Part shown: piece after piece, positions 1 through 8,861 of the stretch
Numbering within the stretch: the first letter of the stretch is position 1
How the letters are laid out: every line of letters starts with the position of its first letter
Assembly: GCA_011525385.1 (NCBI GenBank)
Contig: WTGF01000128.1
Coordinates: 25,259-89,258, forward strand
DNA from: Chloroflexota bacterium
Lineage (GTDB): Bacteria; Chloroflexota; Anaerolineae; Aggregatilineales; Phototrophicaceae
Direction: 5' to 3'
DNA: 64,000 nt
Program-made: the position numbers and the translations under genes
The notes under the pieces: generated by a model
What the model saw: only the letters and a program-made list of their open reading frames with translations
The model's database searches: none
Told to the model about the DNA's origin: nothing

Positions 1-665
1 CCGGCGTGGTCGATGACCAGCGCCTCATCGGGGAACCAGAAAAAGTGGGCGCGGTACTTCTCCGATTCGTGATAGCGATGCGCCAACTGATAGTGCCCGT
101 CTGTCGGCATCGTATGCGATATCGCCTGAACCTCGGTAGGATGCGCGCCGAAAAAGCGGATCCAGCGCGAGTTGTTGTGGTAGCCGGTGTGATCGTGCCA
201 GCAGGTCAAGCGCTTGATCGGCCCAATGAATCCGTCTTCGGCGATCAACTTCATCATGCGGTCGAAGGGAAAGCGGAAGAAATTCTCGGCGATGCGCAAG
301 ACCGCATCGTTGTCGCGCGCCGCCTGCACCATCTCCTGCGCTTGAATCAGCAGGCTGCACATGCTCGTCTCGACGTTGACGTGGATGCCGTGCGAAAGCA
401 GATAGCAGCAGATCGAGTGGTGAGAGGGAATCGGGCTGACCACGAAGGCGGCTTCCATCGGGCGCGCTTTGACCAACTCTTTGAGATCATAAAACGCCGG
501 CACGCCCAGCGCCCCGGCGAATTCATCGGCCGAGCCTTTGACCGGGTCGCAGACCGCCACTAGCTCGATCCAGGGTTTCAAATAGTCGAAGAGCGGCCGG
601 TAGGTCGTTTTGGAGCGATTGCCCGTGCCGATCAGCGCCACGCGCAGCTTTTCATTCAGTGCCAT
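1..665 (-). CDS. Gfo/Idh/MocA family oxidoreductase, 3' end beyond window
   Basis: NAD(P)-dependent sugar or sugar-acid oxidoreductase; only the N-terminal 221 residues are visible because the gene runs off the left edge. The Rossmann motif is at residues 12-17 (I-G-T-G-N-R) and the rest follows the family pattern. The family's catalytic Glu-Lys-Pro is replaced by V-E-T-S after the H-G-I-H-V-N strand, so the usual lysine is missing; this may be a non-canonical or non-redox member. It starts at an ATG inside the end of the upstream lyase-like gene (14-nt overlap), so it is the next cistron of the left-arm operon. The substrate is unknown. Confidence 0.85.
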   Translation of the reverse strand, partial: MALNEKLRVALIGTGNRSKTTYRPLFDYLKPWIELVAVCDPVKGSADEFAGALGVPAFYDLKELVKARPMEAAFVVSPIPSHHSICCYLLSHGIHVNVETSMCSLLIQAQEMVQAARDNDAVLRIAENFFRFPFDRMMKLIAEDGFIGPIKRLTCWHDHTGYHNNSRWIRFFGAHPTEVQAISHTMPTDGHYQLAHRYHESEKYRAHFFWFPDEALVIDHA

Positions 666-1773
666 TTTGCAGCCTTTCTTTGATTGCCTCGGGTATCTCC
701 GCCTCATAAACTTGCGCGTGCCCGGTTCTGTCGCTGGTGTAGACAACAATGCGATTATCCGGCGAGAACGAGGGGTGCGGGTGGGTATGTTGTGGCGCGT
801 AGACCTTGATCGGACCGTCTTCGTAGGGGAAGGGTCCGTTCCAGTGCGCGCCTTCGCTGCTGGCGCCGGGATAGCAGAGCGTGATTGGAAGTCCCGCCCT
901 GCCCAGCGGGTTAAACAGTTGCAAGCCGATATCGGGAAAGTTGGTATCGGCGACCATCATCGTGCCATCGCGATTGCAGATGGCATGCCAGGCGTTAAAA
1001 GAGGCGACTCGCCGCTCGACGCCGGTGTCGACATTGATGGCGCGGATGCCCTTGTTCCAATCGACAAATGCCAGTTCGCGCTTGCCGGGGATCCAGCTTT
1101 CGTGCGTGATCCATTCGCCCGGCGCGCGCTGATAGAGGCGGCGGTTGCCGGTACCGTCGCGCTTGATGGCCCAGACGCGATCCTTGAGCGGACCGGCATA
1201 ATAGAGCAGGTCGGCATCATCGGGGCAGAACATGAGATGGGCGATGGTATCTCGCTTAAGGATGATCTCGTGCTCGCCGCTGCTGGTATCGACAACCGCC
1301 AGGCAGGCTTTCCCATTGACGCTGAAGCGGATCGCCCAAAAGCGATCATCGAAGCTGAGCGCCGTGGTGCCCATGGCATCCGCGACCATGCCCGCTTCGC
1401 GCAAGTTGATCTCGCCGAAGTCGACCAGTCGCTCTTCGCGCAAAGTCTCGGTATGGACTCGGTATGCGCCACTGCCGGCGGTGAAGTAGACGTAGCGTCC
1501 ATCGTGCGAGGGATACAGCGAATACTCGCCGATGTCCTCACGCTCTGTCAATTGGATCAGATTGCCGTTCGCGCGCTCCTCGGCGTAGATCTCCGGTCGG
1601 CTCGTGCGATGTGAGACGAAAATCAAGCGCTGCATGGCATCGTCGTAAGCTGGGACGATAAAAAATGGATGGTGGTGGATCGAGGCTTGGTCGGTGACCT
1701 GCCTGATTTTGACGCCGGTGCTTTCGTCTTGAAAAGAGATCGATTCCGACGGATAGATTTGTCCGCGCGCCAT
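652..1773 (-). CDS. Oligogalacturonate lyase-like beta-propeller protein (PL22-type)
   Basis: Probable cytoplasmic lyase acting on short uronic-acid oligomers, 373 residues, close to the length of family PL22 enzymes. The N-terminal part (T-G-V-K-I-R-Q-V-T, then H-H-H-P-F-F) and the C-terminal H-P-H-P-S-F-S-P followed by V-Y-T-S-D-R-T-G are typical of the Pectate_lyase22 seven-bladed propeller, in which histidines hold a catalytic metal. No signal peptide is seen, consistent with processing after import. The start ATG abuts the stop of the preceding aldolase gene, implying co-transcription. Other TolB-like propellers are possible; the family assignment rests on motif recall. Confidence 0.75.
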   Translation of the reverse strand: MARGQIYPSESISFQDESTGVKIRQVTDQASIHHHPFFIVPAYDDAMQRLIFVSHRTSRPEIYAEERANGNLIQLTEREDIGEYSLYPSHDGRYVYFTAGSGAYRVHTETLREERLVDFGEINLREAGMVADAMGTTALSFDDRFWAIRFSVNGKACLAVVDTSSGEHEIILKRDTIAHLMFCPDDADLLYYAGPLKDRVWAIKRDGTGNRRLYQRAPGEWITHESWIPGKRELAFVDWNKGIRAINVDTGVERRVASFNAWHAICNRDGTMMVADTNFPDIGLQLFNPLGRAGLPITLCYPGASSEGAHWNGPFPYEDGPIKVYAPQHTHPHPSFSPDNRIVVYTSDRTGHAQVYEAEIPEAIKERLQNGTE

Positions 1774-2721
1774 TTAGGAGATATTCCGTTCCAGCACTGC
1801 GAACCCGGCTGCGGTCAATTCGGCGGCGATGCGATCGATCTCGTGCTGCGGCAGCGGACGAATGGGACGCCGCATGCGCATGGAAGGAAATTTGCCCAGC
1901 AAAGTCATGGCGCATTTCATGCGTTGATGCGCGTCGCTCGATGGTTCGCCGAAGCGATAAACGATCTGCGAGAGCGGGCGCACCTTGTCTTGCAGCATAT
2001 TGGCTTGTTCCAGGTCGCCGCTCAAGGCCGCCTTCACCAAGGCTGTGATCAACTCCGGCACAAATCCCGCGAAGCCAACCAGCGCGCCATCGGCGCCGTC
2101 GAGCAGCGTCACCAGCAAGTATTCGTCCAGGCAGCTGATGATGCTGACATCGGGCGCGGAGATCTTCAGATTGCGATAGTCATGCGCCCAACGCGACATA
2201 TCGCGGGTGCCCATTTTGATGCTGACGACGCGGTCGAGTTGCGCCATCGCCTGCATTTCCGCCAGCGAATAGCCGGCTTTGGTCCAGGCCGGGTACTGAT
2301 GCACGATGATGTCGATATCCGCGCCTTCGGCGACATCTTCGAAGAAACCCACGGCGGTTTCGCTGGTCCTGCCGAAGCGCAGCCAATGATGCGGCGGCAT
2401 CAGCAAGATGGCGTCAGCGCCGACGTCTTTGGCCGCGCGCGCCTGCGCGATGGCTTCGTCGCTGCCTTCGGCGCAAACGCCGGAGACTACCTTGACCTTG
2501 CGCCCGACTTCGTCGGCGATGATCTCGGTGACGCGAGCCCGCTCGTGATTGCGCAGGGACATGACCTCGCCGGTATGCCCGTTGCAGACCAGGCCGGTGA
2601 TGCCATCCACCGAGGCCAGATACTGAACGTATTCTCGCAGGCCGATCTCGTCAATCGAGTCGTCGTCATTAAAGGGACACAGCGTCGCCGGCAGTACCCC
2701 GGTCCATGGTTTATGGAACAT
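1774..2721 (-). CDS. DapA-family aldolase/dehydratase
   Basis: Class I aldolase or dehydratase of the dihydrodipicolinate synthase superfamily, 315 residues, probably acting on a keto-deoxy sugar acid. The Schiff-base lysine is K169 (S-I-K-M-G) and the active-site tyrosine is Y143 (H-Q-Y-P-A). I place the start at 2721, where W-T-G-V-L-P-A begins the barrel normally and GGAAAGGGCG precedes the ATG. An in-frame ATG at 2754 overlaps the previous stop (ATGA) and would add 11 residues. Its place between a dehydratase and an oligouronate lyase fits 2-keto-3-deoxy-aldonate cleavage rather than lysine synthesis. Confidence 0.85.
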   Translation of the reverse strand: MFHKPWTGVLPATLCPFNDDDSIDEIGLREYVQYLASVDGITGLVCNGHTGEVMSLRNHERARVTEIIADEVGRKVKVVSGVCAEGSDEAIAQARAAKDVGADAILLMPPHHWLRFGRTSETAVGFFEDVAEGADIDIIVHQYPAWTKAGYSLAEMQAMAQLDRVVSIKMGTRDMSRWAHDYRNLKISAPDVSIISCLDEYLLVTLLDGADGALVGFAGFVPELITALVKAALSGDLEQANMLQDKVRPLSQIVYRFGEPSSDAHQRMKCAMTLLGKFPSMRMRRPIRPLPQHEIDRIAAELTAAGFAVLERNIS

Positions 2722-2750
2722 TATTTCGCCCTTTCCAAATGTTGATTCGC

Positions 2751-3857
2751 TCAAGAAACGCGGTGCCGCTCCAGAAAGTCGTAATTCGGCGTGACACCCA
2801 GGCCCGGCCTATCCGGTATAGTCAAATAACCGTCCTCATCCAATGTCATCTTTTCTTCAAAGATCTTGCCACGGTTGACATCCACGGTTTCGCGATAGAA
2901 TTCCACGATCAATCCGTTGCTGATGGCGCCAACCAGGTGCAGATGGATCTCTTGATCGCCGTGCGGCGCGACATGCAGGTCATGGGCGGCGATCAGCGCG
3001 GCCACGTTCATGAACTCTGTTATGCCGCCCAGGATCTGCGCATCAGCGTTGTAGATGGCGGCGGCGTCATTGGCGATCAAATCGCGGAAGCCGTAGCGCG
3101 TGTATTCGTTCTCGCCCGTGGCGATGGGAATCGCCGTTGATCGCGCCAAAAGGCCATGGCCGCGGTAATCATCGGGCGCCAGCGGCTCTTCAAACCAGAA
3201 GACGTCGTATGCTTCCATTTTTCGAGCGATGTCGATGGCCTCGCGCAGGCTGTAGGCGCAATTGGCGTCGACCATCAGTTTGACGTCTTCGCCGATCGTT
3301 CCCCGCACGACGCGCACGCGCTCCAGATCTTCCTTGATGGACGCGCCGCCGATCTTCATCTTGATCGCCTTTGCGCCCAGATCGAGGTTGTCTTCCATCT
3401 CGGCGGCCAAGCCGGAAAGTCCCTTGCCTTCCTGATAGTAACCGCCGGCGATATAAGCCGGCACGCGATCGTGGAAGCCGCCCAGCAGCTTATGCACCGA
3501 CTTGCCGGTCGCCACCCCCATCAGATCCCAAAGCGCGATATCAATGCCGCTGATGAAGCGCGTGGTGATGCCCCGTCTGCCCACCAGCTTGGGTTCCCAG
3601 AGCGCGTCCCAAATGCGGCGATAATTGAAAGGGTCCTCGCCGATCAGCAGCGGCTTGAAATGCTCCAGCAAGCCATGCGCAACCTTGGCCATGCCGGAAG
3701 TAGCGGGTTTGCCCGCCCAGCCGACCCCACTCAGTCCGTCGTCGGTGTGGATGCGCAGCAAGCTCAATCCGCTATCAGTGTAAACATGCTTGCCGTTGCG
3801 GATCGGCTTGCCGCGCTCCCAGCGATAAACGCGTAATTCGATATCTGATATCTTCAT
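2751..3857 (-). CDS. Mandelate racemase/muconate lactonizing (enolase superfamily) sugar-acid dehydratase
   Basis: Enolase-superfamily enzyme, 368 residues, expected to abstract a proton alpha to a carboxylate and dehydrate a sugar acid. The K-x-K pair is K166/K168. Metal ligands are D197, E223 (W-F-E-E-P) and E249 (T-G-E-N), and the Asp-His dyad is D272 and H299 (A-P-H-G). All catalytic positions are present. The stop lies 29 nt before the preferred start of the DapA-like gene, so dehydratase and aldolase are adjacent as in acid-sugar pathways. The exact substrate cannot be read from the sequence. Confidence 0.88.
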   Translation of the reverse strand: MKISDIELRVYRWERGKPIRNGKHVYTDSGLSLLRIHTDDGLSGVGWAGKPATSGMAKVAHGLLEHFKPLLIGEDPFNYRRIWDALWEPKLVGRRGITTRFISGIDIALWDLMGVATGKSVHKLLGGFHDRVPAYIAGGYYQEGKGLSGLAAEMEDNLDLGAKAIKMKIGGASIKEDLERVRVVRGTIGEDVKLMVDANCAYSLREAIDIARKMEAYDVFWFEEPLAPDDYRGHGLLARSTAIPIATGENEYTRYGFRDLIANDAAAIYNADAQILGGITEFMNVAALIAAHDLHVAPHGDQEIHLHLVGAISNGLIVEFYRETVDVNRGKIFEEKMTLDEDGYLTIPDRPGLGVTPNYDFLERHRVS

Positions 3858-3869
3858 GCCGGCGTGACC

Positions 3870-4988
3870 TCAAGGCGTGAACAGGGTGGCGGCGATGTGG
3901 CGAACGCCGCCATTGCATTGAATCTCGTCATCGGCCCGGTTGATATAATAAGCGGTCATGACCTTGCCGCCACTCAGCTTGACCGTGCGCGGATAACCCA
4001 GGTCCCAGGAGCCGGCGTCGTCGCGCAGAATGAGTTCCGGTCCCCAGCTTTTGCCATTGTCTTGGGAGACGCGCGCGCGTATGCCATATGGCACGACGCG
4101 ATAACCGTAGACGATCAGCAGGCGTCCGTCATCAAGCAAGGTCAACTCGCTGGGCCCGCCCCAATCGCTGGGCCGCGAAAGGAACTGCCAAGTGCGCCCG
4201 CCGTCGGCTGATTCGACGATCTCGGGCCAGGCGTTGCGGGCGTCAATCTGGCAGCGCAGCGCCGCCAGAATCCGGCCGTCTTCAAGCATGACCGGGCTGG
4301 CGTAATAGCGATTGACGTAGTGCCCGTCCACCGAGTCGGCGCTGATCGGCGCCAGATAATTCCAGGTCAGCCCGGCATCCGGCGATCCATAGACCGCGAC
4401 GAAGCGATTGCCGCGCTTGCCCGAGGCGATGCCGGCAGTGACAAAGAGCAGCACCAGCCCATCAGGACGCAGGATATAGTCCGGCTTGACCTGTATCCAT
4501 TGGAAGCCGAAGGCAGGCATGCGGAAGGGACCTTCCCAGCTATGCCCGCGATCGCGAGAATATTGAATGTAGCCGATTGACTGATCTCGTTCGGGCGGGA
4601 TGCCGAAGCCGGCTGTCATGAAAAACTCTGGCGATGCCCAGTCGTAAGCTTCGCTTGGCGCGTCTTCGGCGCTCGTGAAGAGCGGTCTTTCGATCTCCTG
4701 TCGGTTGCCGAGCGACCGTAAGCCCTCAATAGGCCAGGTCAAGCCGCCGTCGCTCGAGCGCATGGTGACGTATTCGCCGCCGCGGGCATCGACCACGTGA
4801 TGCGCCAAGTCGTAGGGAGATCTGTAGTTACAAGGTCCGCGTGAAAAACTGATCAGCAATTCGCTCTCCGAAAAGGCTTTGAAGCCATGATTGAAGGGCC
4901 AGGCAGCGAAGTAATCCTTGTCATAATAGATGGTGATATGTTCGGCGTCCCTTGGGTATTCGGCAGACGGATAGGCTGATGATGGCAT
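3870..4988 (-). CDS. BNR/Asp-box sialidase-like propeller protein
   Basis: Six-bladed-propeller glycosidase-like protein, 372 residues. Five Asp-box repeats (S-x-D-x-G-x-T/S-W) are visible at about residues 79, 144, 202, 260 and 308. No signal peptide or membrane segment is present, so it would be cytoplasmic unless exported by another route. The start is the ATG at 4988, preceded by AAGGGAG; a TTG one codon upstream is less likely. It sits between the importer permeases and the dehydratase. Sialidase chemistry is only one option: many Asp-box proteins in such clusters have other or unknown glycosidase activities. Confidence 0.75.
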   Translation of the reverse strand: MPSSAYPSAEYPRDAEHITIYYDKDYFAAWPFNHGFKAFSESELLISFSRGPCNYRSPYDLAHHVVDARGGEYVTMRSSDGGLTWPIEGLRSLGNRQEIERPLFTSAEDAPSEAYDWASPEFFMTAGFGIPPERDQSIGYIQYSRDRGHSWEGPFRMPAFGFQWIQVKPDYILRPDGLVLLFVTAGIASGKRGNRFVAVYGSPDAGLTWNYLAPISADSVDGHYVNRYYASPVMLEDGRILAALRCQIDARNAWPEIVESADGGRTWQFLSRPSDWGGPSELTLLDDGRLLIVYGYRVVPYGIRARVSQDNGKSWGPELILRDDAGSWDLGYPRTVKLSGGKVMTAYYINRADDEIQCNGGVRHIAATLFTP

Positions 4989-5012
4989 CAAAACTCCCTT
5001 GCGCTTGCGGGC

Positions 5013-5996
5013 TTAACTGTTGCGGCGCGGATCCAGCGCATCGTTCAAGCCATCGCCGAGGAAGACGAAAGCAACTTGAATAACGCCAATCGTCACAGCC
5101 GGGATGAGGATGAGGTGTGGGAAAATCTGCCAATAGCGCCGCCCCTCCTCCAACATGGAACCCCAGCTGGCGTTAGGCGGCTGGACACCGATGCCGAGGA
5201 AGCTCAAACCGGCTTCCATCGTGACAGCGCCGCCCATGCTGGCGGTAACGGCGACTACCAGCGGTCCCAAAGCATTGGGTATCACATGTCGCAGCATGAT
5301 GTGCAATTGTGAACCGCCAAGGGCGCGGGCTGCCAGCACGTAATCCTCCTCATTGATGCTTAAGACTTGTCCGCGCACCAGCCTTGCCAAACCGGGCCAA
5401 GCGATCAATGCCAGCGCGCTGAAAACCAGTACATAATCCAACCATAAGGTATTCAAAAAGAAGGGATTCTTGGTCTGTTCATACAGTGTGTCAAACCAAT
5501 TGATGATAGGTCTGCGCAGGGTCGTATTGATCAGTATGACCAGCAGCAAGCCCGGCATGGCTTGGATTAGGTCGCTAATCCACATGAGCAATTCATCGGT
5601 CCGTCCGCCATGAATGCCCGACCAAGCGCCTACCAGGATGCCGATGGCCAGGCTGATGGTCGTGGACAAGAAAGCGACCAGAGCGGCGGTGCGAGCGCCG
5701 TGCAGCATACGGCTGAAGACATCGCGCCCCAGGTCGTCCGTGCCCAGGAAGTGTTCGGCGGTGGGACTTTGAAATGCCTGCACGATATTCTGTTCGAGGA
5801 AGTCGTAGGGGGCGATATGAGGACCGACAAGCGCCAAGGTGAGGAAGGCGGCGACGACAAACAAGCCGCACACCGCCAGCCAATTTTGGCGGAAGCGTCG
5901 CGTCGCGTCTTGCCACAGGCTGCGGTGATATTCCAGCGAAAGGCTCTTGTCATCTATGACGCGGGGGCGTCTTGGTTTGGCTGACTCCGCGTTCAC
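5013..5996 (-). CDS. Peptide/oligosaccharide ABC transporter permease, DppC/OppC type
   Basis: Inner-membrane permease of an oligopeptide/nickel-class ABC importer, 327 residues. It shows the N-terminal OppC segment with one membrane helix, several further hydrophobic helices, and the EAA cytoplasmic loop (A-L-G-G-S ... R-H-V-I-P-N). The start is GTG at 5996, overlapping the stop of the partner permease by four bases (GTGA), a translationally coupled pair. No ATPase genes are present here; they may lie left of the window or be shared. Oligosaccharide or uronate uptake is inferred from the neighbours. Confidence 0.9.
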   Translation of the reverse strand: MNAESAKPRRPRVIDDKSLSLEYHRSLWQDATRRFRQNWLAVCGLFVVAAFLTLALVGPHIAPYDFLEQNIVQAFQSPTAEHFLGTDDLGRDVFSRMLHGARTAALVAFLSTTISLAIGILVGAWSGIHGGRTDELLMWISDLIQAMPGLLLVILINTTLRRPIINWFDTLYEQTKNPFFLNTLWLDYVLVFSALALIAWPGLARLVRGQVLSINEEDYVLAARALGGSQLHIMLRHVIPNALGPLVVAVTASMGGAVTMEAGLSFLGIGVQPPNASWGSMLEEGRRYWQIFPHLILIPAVTIGVIQVAFVFLGDGLNDALDPRRNS

Positions 5997-6943
5997 GGTG
6001 CTCTCACTCGCGGGTCCAGAATCGGATAGATGATATCGACTAGAAAATTGCTAATGAAAATGATCAAGGTGCCGACGACAGCCACTGCCATGATGATGGG
6101 ATAATCGACCTTTTTGATGCCCTCGATGGTCAGCAAGCCGAAACCTGGGATATTCAAGATGTATTCCACAAAGAGTGAGCCGTTGATGAGACCAATCATG
6201 ATGAGACCAAGGGTAGTTACCACGGGCGTCAGCACTGGACGCAGCATGTGGCGCAGGATAATGCGCGATTCTGGCAAGCCCTTGGCTCGGGCAGTGCGCA
6301 CATAGAGCTGGCTTTTGACTTCCAGCATGGCGGAGCGGGTCTGGCGCACGACGATGGGCAGAATGCCTATCGATATGACCGCGACGGGCAAGGCCGCGTC
6401 GATATGAAATAAGCCGTTCCAGCCATAGGGCACATCAATGACTTTGAGTTGCAAGACGAGGAGAAGCAGCAGCATCGGCAGGATGACAAAAATGGGAATA
6501 CCGTTGATGAACAAGACGCTGCTAACAGTCAACCGGTCAAGCCAGCGGTTGTGATATAGCGCGGCGATGACGCCCAGCGCAAGGCCGATCACGGAGCCGA
6601 TGACGGTGGCTGCGAAACCCAACTGCATGGAGATAGGCAGGCGAAACCTGACGATATCCAGCACCGGACGATCGACCTGTAGGCGTATCGATCGCCCCCA
6701 ATCGCCCTGTCCAAGCTTGCTGAGATAGTTGCCGAACTGTACCAGGAAGGGTTCGTCCAAGCCGTATTTCTTGCGTAGCGCCTGCATGACGACTTCGTCT
6801 TCGCTATCGAAATCTTCGCCCTGAATAAACATCATGCGGATGGGATCGCCGGCCCCGTAATACATCATCGCATAGGTCACGAAGAGGATGAGCAAAAGCC
6901 CAACCGACCAGCGCAAGAGACGTATCAGCAAGAATGATGCCAT
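5993..6943 (-). CDS. Peptide/oligosaccharide ABC transporter permease, DppB/OppB type
   Basis: First permease of the importer, 316 residues, with an N-terminal helix (residues about 4-27), a long periplasmic loop carrying the Y-G-L-D-E-P-F signature typical of OppB, and the EAA loop R-A-K-G-L-P-E-S-R followed by R-H-M-L-R-P. ATG start with TAGGAAA upstream. It is separated from the binding-protein gene by about 125 nt containing two strong hairpins, an arrangement that usually lowers permease expression relative to the binding protein. Confidence 0.92.
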   Translation of the reverse strand: MASFLLIRLLRWSVGLLLILFVTYAMMYYGAGDPIRMMFIQGEDFDSEDEVVMQALRKKYGLDEPFLVQFGNYLSKLGQGDWGRSIRLQVDRPVLDIVRFRLPISMQLGFAATVIGSVIGLALGVIAALYHNRWLDRLTVSSVLFINGIPIFVILPMLLLLLVLQLKVIDVPYGWNGLFHIDAALPVAVISIGILPIVVRQTRSAMLEVKSQLYVRTARAKGLPESRIILRHMLRPVLTPVVTTLGLIMIGLINGSLFVEYILNIPGFGLLTIEGIKKVDYPIIMAVAVVGTLIIFISNFLVDIIYPILDPRVRAP

Positions 6944-6960
6944 AATGGTTTCCTAAGTTT

Positions 6961-7049
6961 ACCCCATCCCCCAGCCCCTTCCCCAACATGAGGGAAGGGG
7001 GGAACTTGACGCAAGGGAAAGTCCCTCCCTCTTGATGGGGGAGGGACTT
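6961..7049. terminator. Two strong C/G-rich hairpins between binding-protein and permease genes
   Basis: One hairpin pairs CCCCTTCCC (6975-6983) with GGGAAGGGG (6992-7000). A second pairs AAGTCCCTCCC (7019-7029) with GGGAGGGACTT (7039-7049), 11 perfect pairs. On the minus strand the second lies 20 nt after the binding-protein stop and is followed by only a short T stretch. A partial terminator or mRNA-stability element is likely. Similar C-rich hairpins occur at 37906-37927 and 44721-44748, so this is also a repeat family. Confidence 0.7.
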
Positions 7050-7069
7050 ATGGTGGAGGTGAAAGGCGT

Positions 7070-8686
7070 TTACATCCGCTCGATGTAGATCTTCCAGGGT
7101 TCGATCACGCTGACGTCGGGACCGCTGTAATATTCCTTGACGTGCTCGCGCGCGTTGGCGGTGCGCAAGGGCTTGCCGAAGTGCATGATGACGTAGTCGC
7201 CCTCATATTGCGCCTGCGCCTCCAGCGCCAGTTCGCAGCGCCGCGGATCATCCGGCGCCAGGGTCAGCGCTTCGTTGACCGCCGCTTCCAGGGCCTCGTT
7301 CATGTAGCCGTTCAACATGGAACTGCTGGGAACGGGACCCGACGAGTGGCCGGCCGCCCACATATAGGTAGCGGCATCGGGGAAGCGGATGACAACATCG
7401 TCGCGGCTCAAGTTGATCTTGTCAAAGTCATCGCCGAAGCTGTTGGGATCTTGCTGGAATTCGACATTCTCGATGCCCAGGTTCTGGCGCCAGAACTCAA
7501 TGACCGCTTGCAGCGCGCGGTTGTTGAACTCGTTGCTGCCGCGCGGCGTTACGCGCAGTTTCGGCAAGTTCTCGGCGCTGCCATAGCTCGAGGCGGCCAA
7601 TGCGGCTTGCGCGCCTTCGACATCGTAGGGATAGCCGGTCGCGTCCGGGTTCTGGCAGGTCACGATATCGTCCAGGGTCTGCGTGGTCATGACACCGCTG
7701 CCTTCGATCGGGAAGGCGGCCTGGAATACAGCGCTCCAGTCGACCGACTTGATCAGCGCTTCACGGACCATCGGGTCGCTGGTCGGCTCGCGTGTCGGCT
7801 GCAGCCAGAAGGTGTTGAAGCCGATGGCGTCGAACTGACGGAAGTAATCGGGCATGGCCGAGCGCAGGACCGAAGGCGCCGCAGCCAGGCTGGCGTCGAT
7901 TTGATCATTCAGCGCCATCGTGCCGACAATCTGCTGATCGGGGACGAACTGGAAGGTAACCTTTTCCAGGATCGGACCGTCTTTCCACCATTCCGGGTTC
8001 GGTGTCAACTCGGCTGTCTGCAGGTCGGCGTCAAAGCTGGTGAGGATGAAGGGACCGTTGACGATGGGATTATTCTCGGGCTTCCAGAATTCGTTGAAGC
8101 CATGTTCCAGCACGTCCTCGGCGCGGGCGATAGCCATATGCGCGGTGGCGATGCGCCAGAAGAAGATCGGATCCGGCAGGACCAGCTCAACCTGGACGGT
8201 CGAGTCGTCAAGCGCCGACAAACCGCTGACTTCGACGCTCATGGCGTCTTCGGCAGCCATCTCGCGCGCGTCAGCGAAGCCGGCTACGTTGCCCAGATAA
8301 GTGCGGATACGGCCGACGCTGTTGAGCGGCGCCGCTTGCACTTGCCAGGAATCGATGACCTGCTGCGCGGTGATTGATGTGCCATCGGACCAGCGAGCCT
8401 CCGGATCGACGGAGAAGGTCCAAGCGGTGCCGTCGTCGTTGGAACTCCAATCGTTGAAATAGCCGGTCTTCAAATTGAAGTCGACATCAAAATAGAGTGG
8501 CGGCACCGACTGGAAAGTGATCCAGTTCTGCTGGTCGCCGCCGGCGGACAGGATCTGGAAGCTGAAATTCGCGACGCCGGACGAGCCGGTGGCGATCCTC
8601 AGCACTTGATCTTGCGCCATTGCGCCGGTCGCGCCAAGCAGCAAGACCAACGCGATCAGTGTTAGGGTGAATAACTTTCTCGACAT
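7070..8686 (-). CDS. Extracellular solute-binding protein, family 5 (peptide/oligosaccharide ABC importer)
   Basis: Substrate-capture protein of the importer, 538 residues. A classic signal peptide covers residues 1-24 (M-S-R-K, hydrophobic core, A-M-A then Q), with no lipobox cysteine. The body follows the SBP_bac_5 pattern, with W-T-F-S-V-D-P-E-A-R-W-S-D-G-T near the N-terminus. The start at 8686 is set by AGGAGGAG just upstream and by the signal peptide; a longer frame to 8737 has no such support. It is the first gene of the left-arm operon. Family 5 proteins bind peptides or oligosaccharides; the neighbouring genes favour a saccharide. Confidence 0.92.
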   Translation of the reverse strand: MSRKLFTLTLIALVLLLGATGAMAQDQVLRIATGSSGVANFSFQILSAGGDQQNWITFQSVPPLYFDVDFNLKTGYFNDWSSNDDGTAWTFSVDPEARWSDGTSITAQQVIDSWQVQAAPLNSVGRIRTYLGNVAGFADAREMAAEDAMSVEVSGLSALDDSTVQVELVLPDPIFFWRIATAHMAIARAEDVLEHGFNEFWKPENNPIVNGPFILTSFDADLQTAELTPNPEWWKDGPILEKVTFQFVPDQQIVGTMALNDQIDASLAAAPSVLRSAMPDYFRQFDAIGFNTFWLQPTREPTSDPMVREALIKSVDWSAVFQAAFPIEGSGVMTTQTLDDIVTCQNPDATGYPYDVEGAQAALAASSYGSAENLPKLRVTPRGSNEFNNRALQAVIEFWRQNLGIENVEFQQDPNSFGDDFDKINLSRDDVVIRFPDAATYMWAAGHSSGPVPSSSMLNGYMNEALEAAVNEALTLAPDDPRRCELALEAQAQYEGDYVIMHFGKPLRTANAREHVKEYYSGPDVSVIEPWKIYIERM

Positions 8687-8861
8687 AATCTCCTCCTCAT
8701 TTGAACGATATGTCACCTTGCTATAGGACGGACACATTATTCTATGTCCACAGCTTTGATTGAGCTGTCATAACGAAGTAAGTTTCTCGCGCTCCCCTGC
8801 TCCTTTCAATAAATGACTCTAAAACAGTTGACCGCAAATCGTCTCGTCATCCGCCGCTGAA

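Noticed and set aside
610..1614. Long plus-strand open frame opposite the oligogalacturonate lyase-like gene
   Set aside because: Antisense shadow of a gene with family motifs; composition is Arg/Ala-rich without domains, and it starts at a TTG with no ribosome site.
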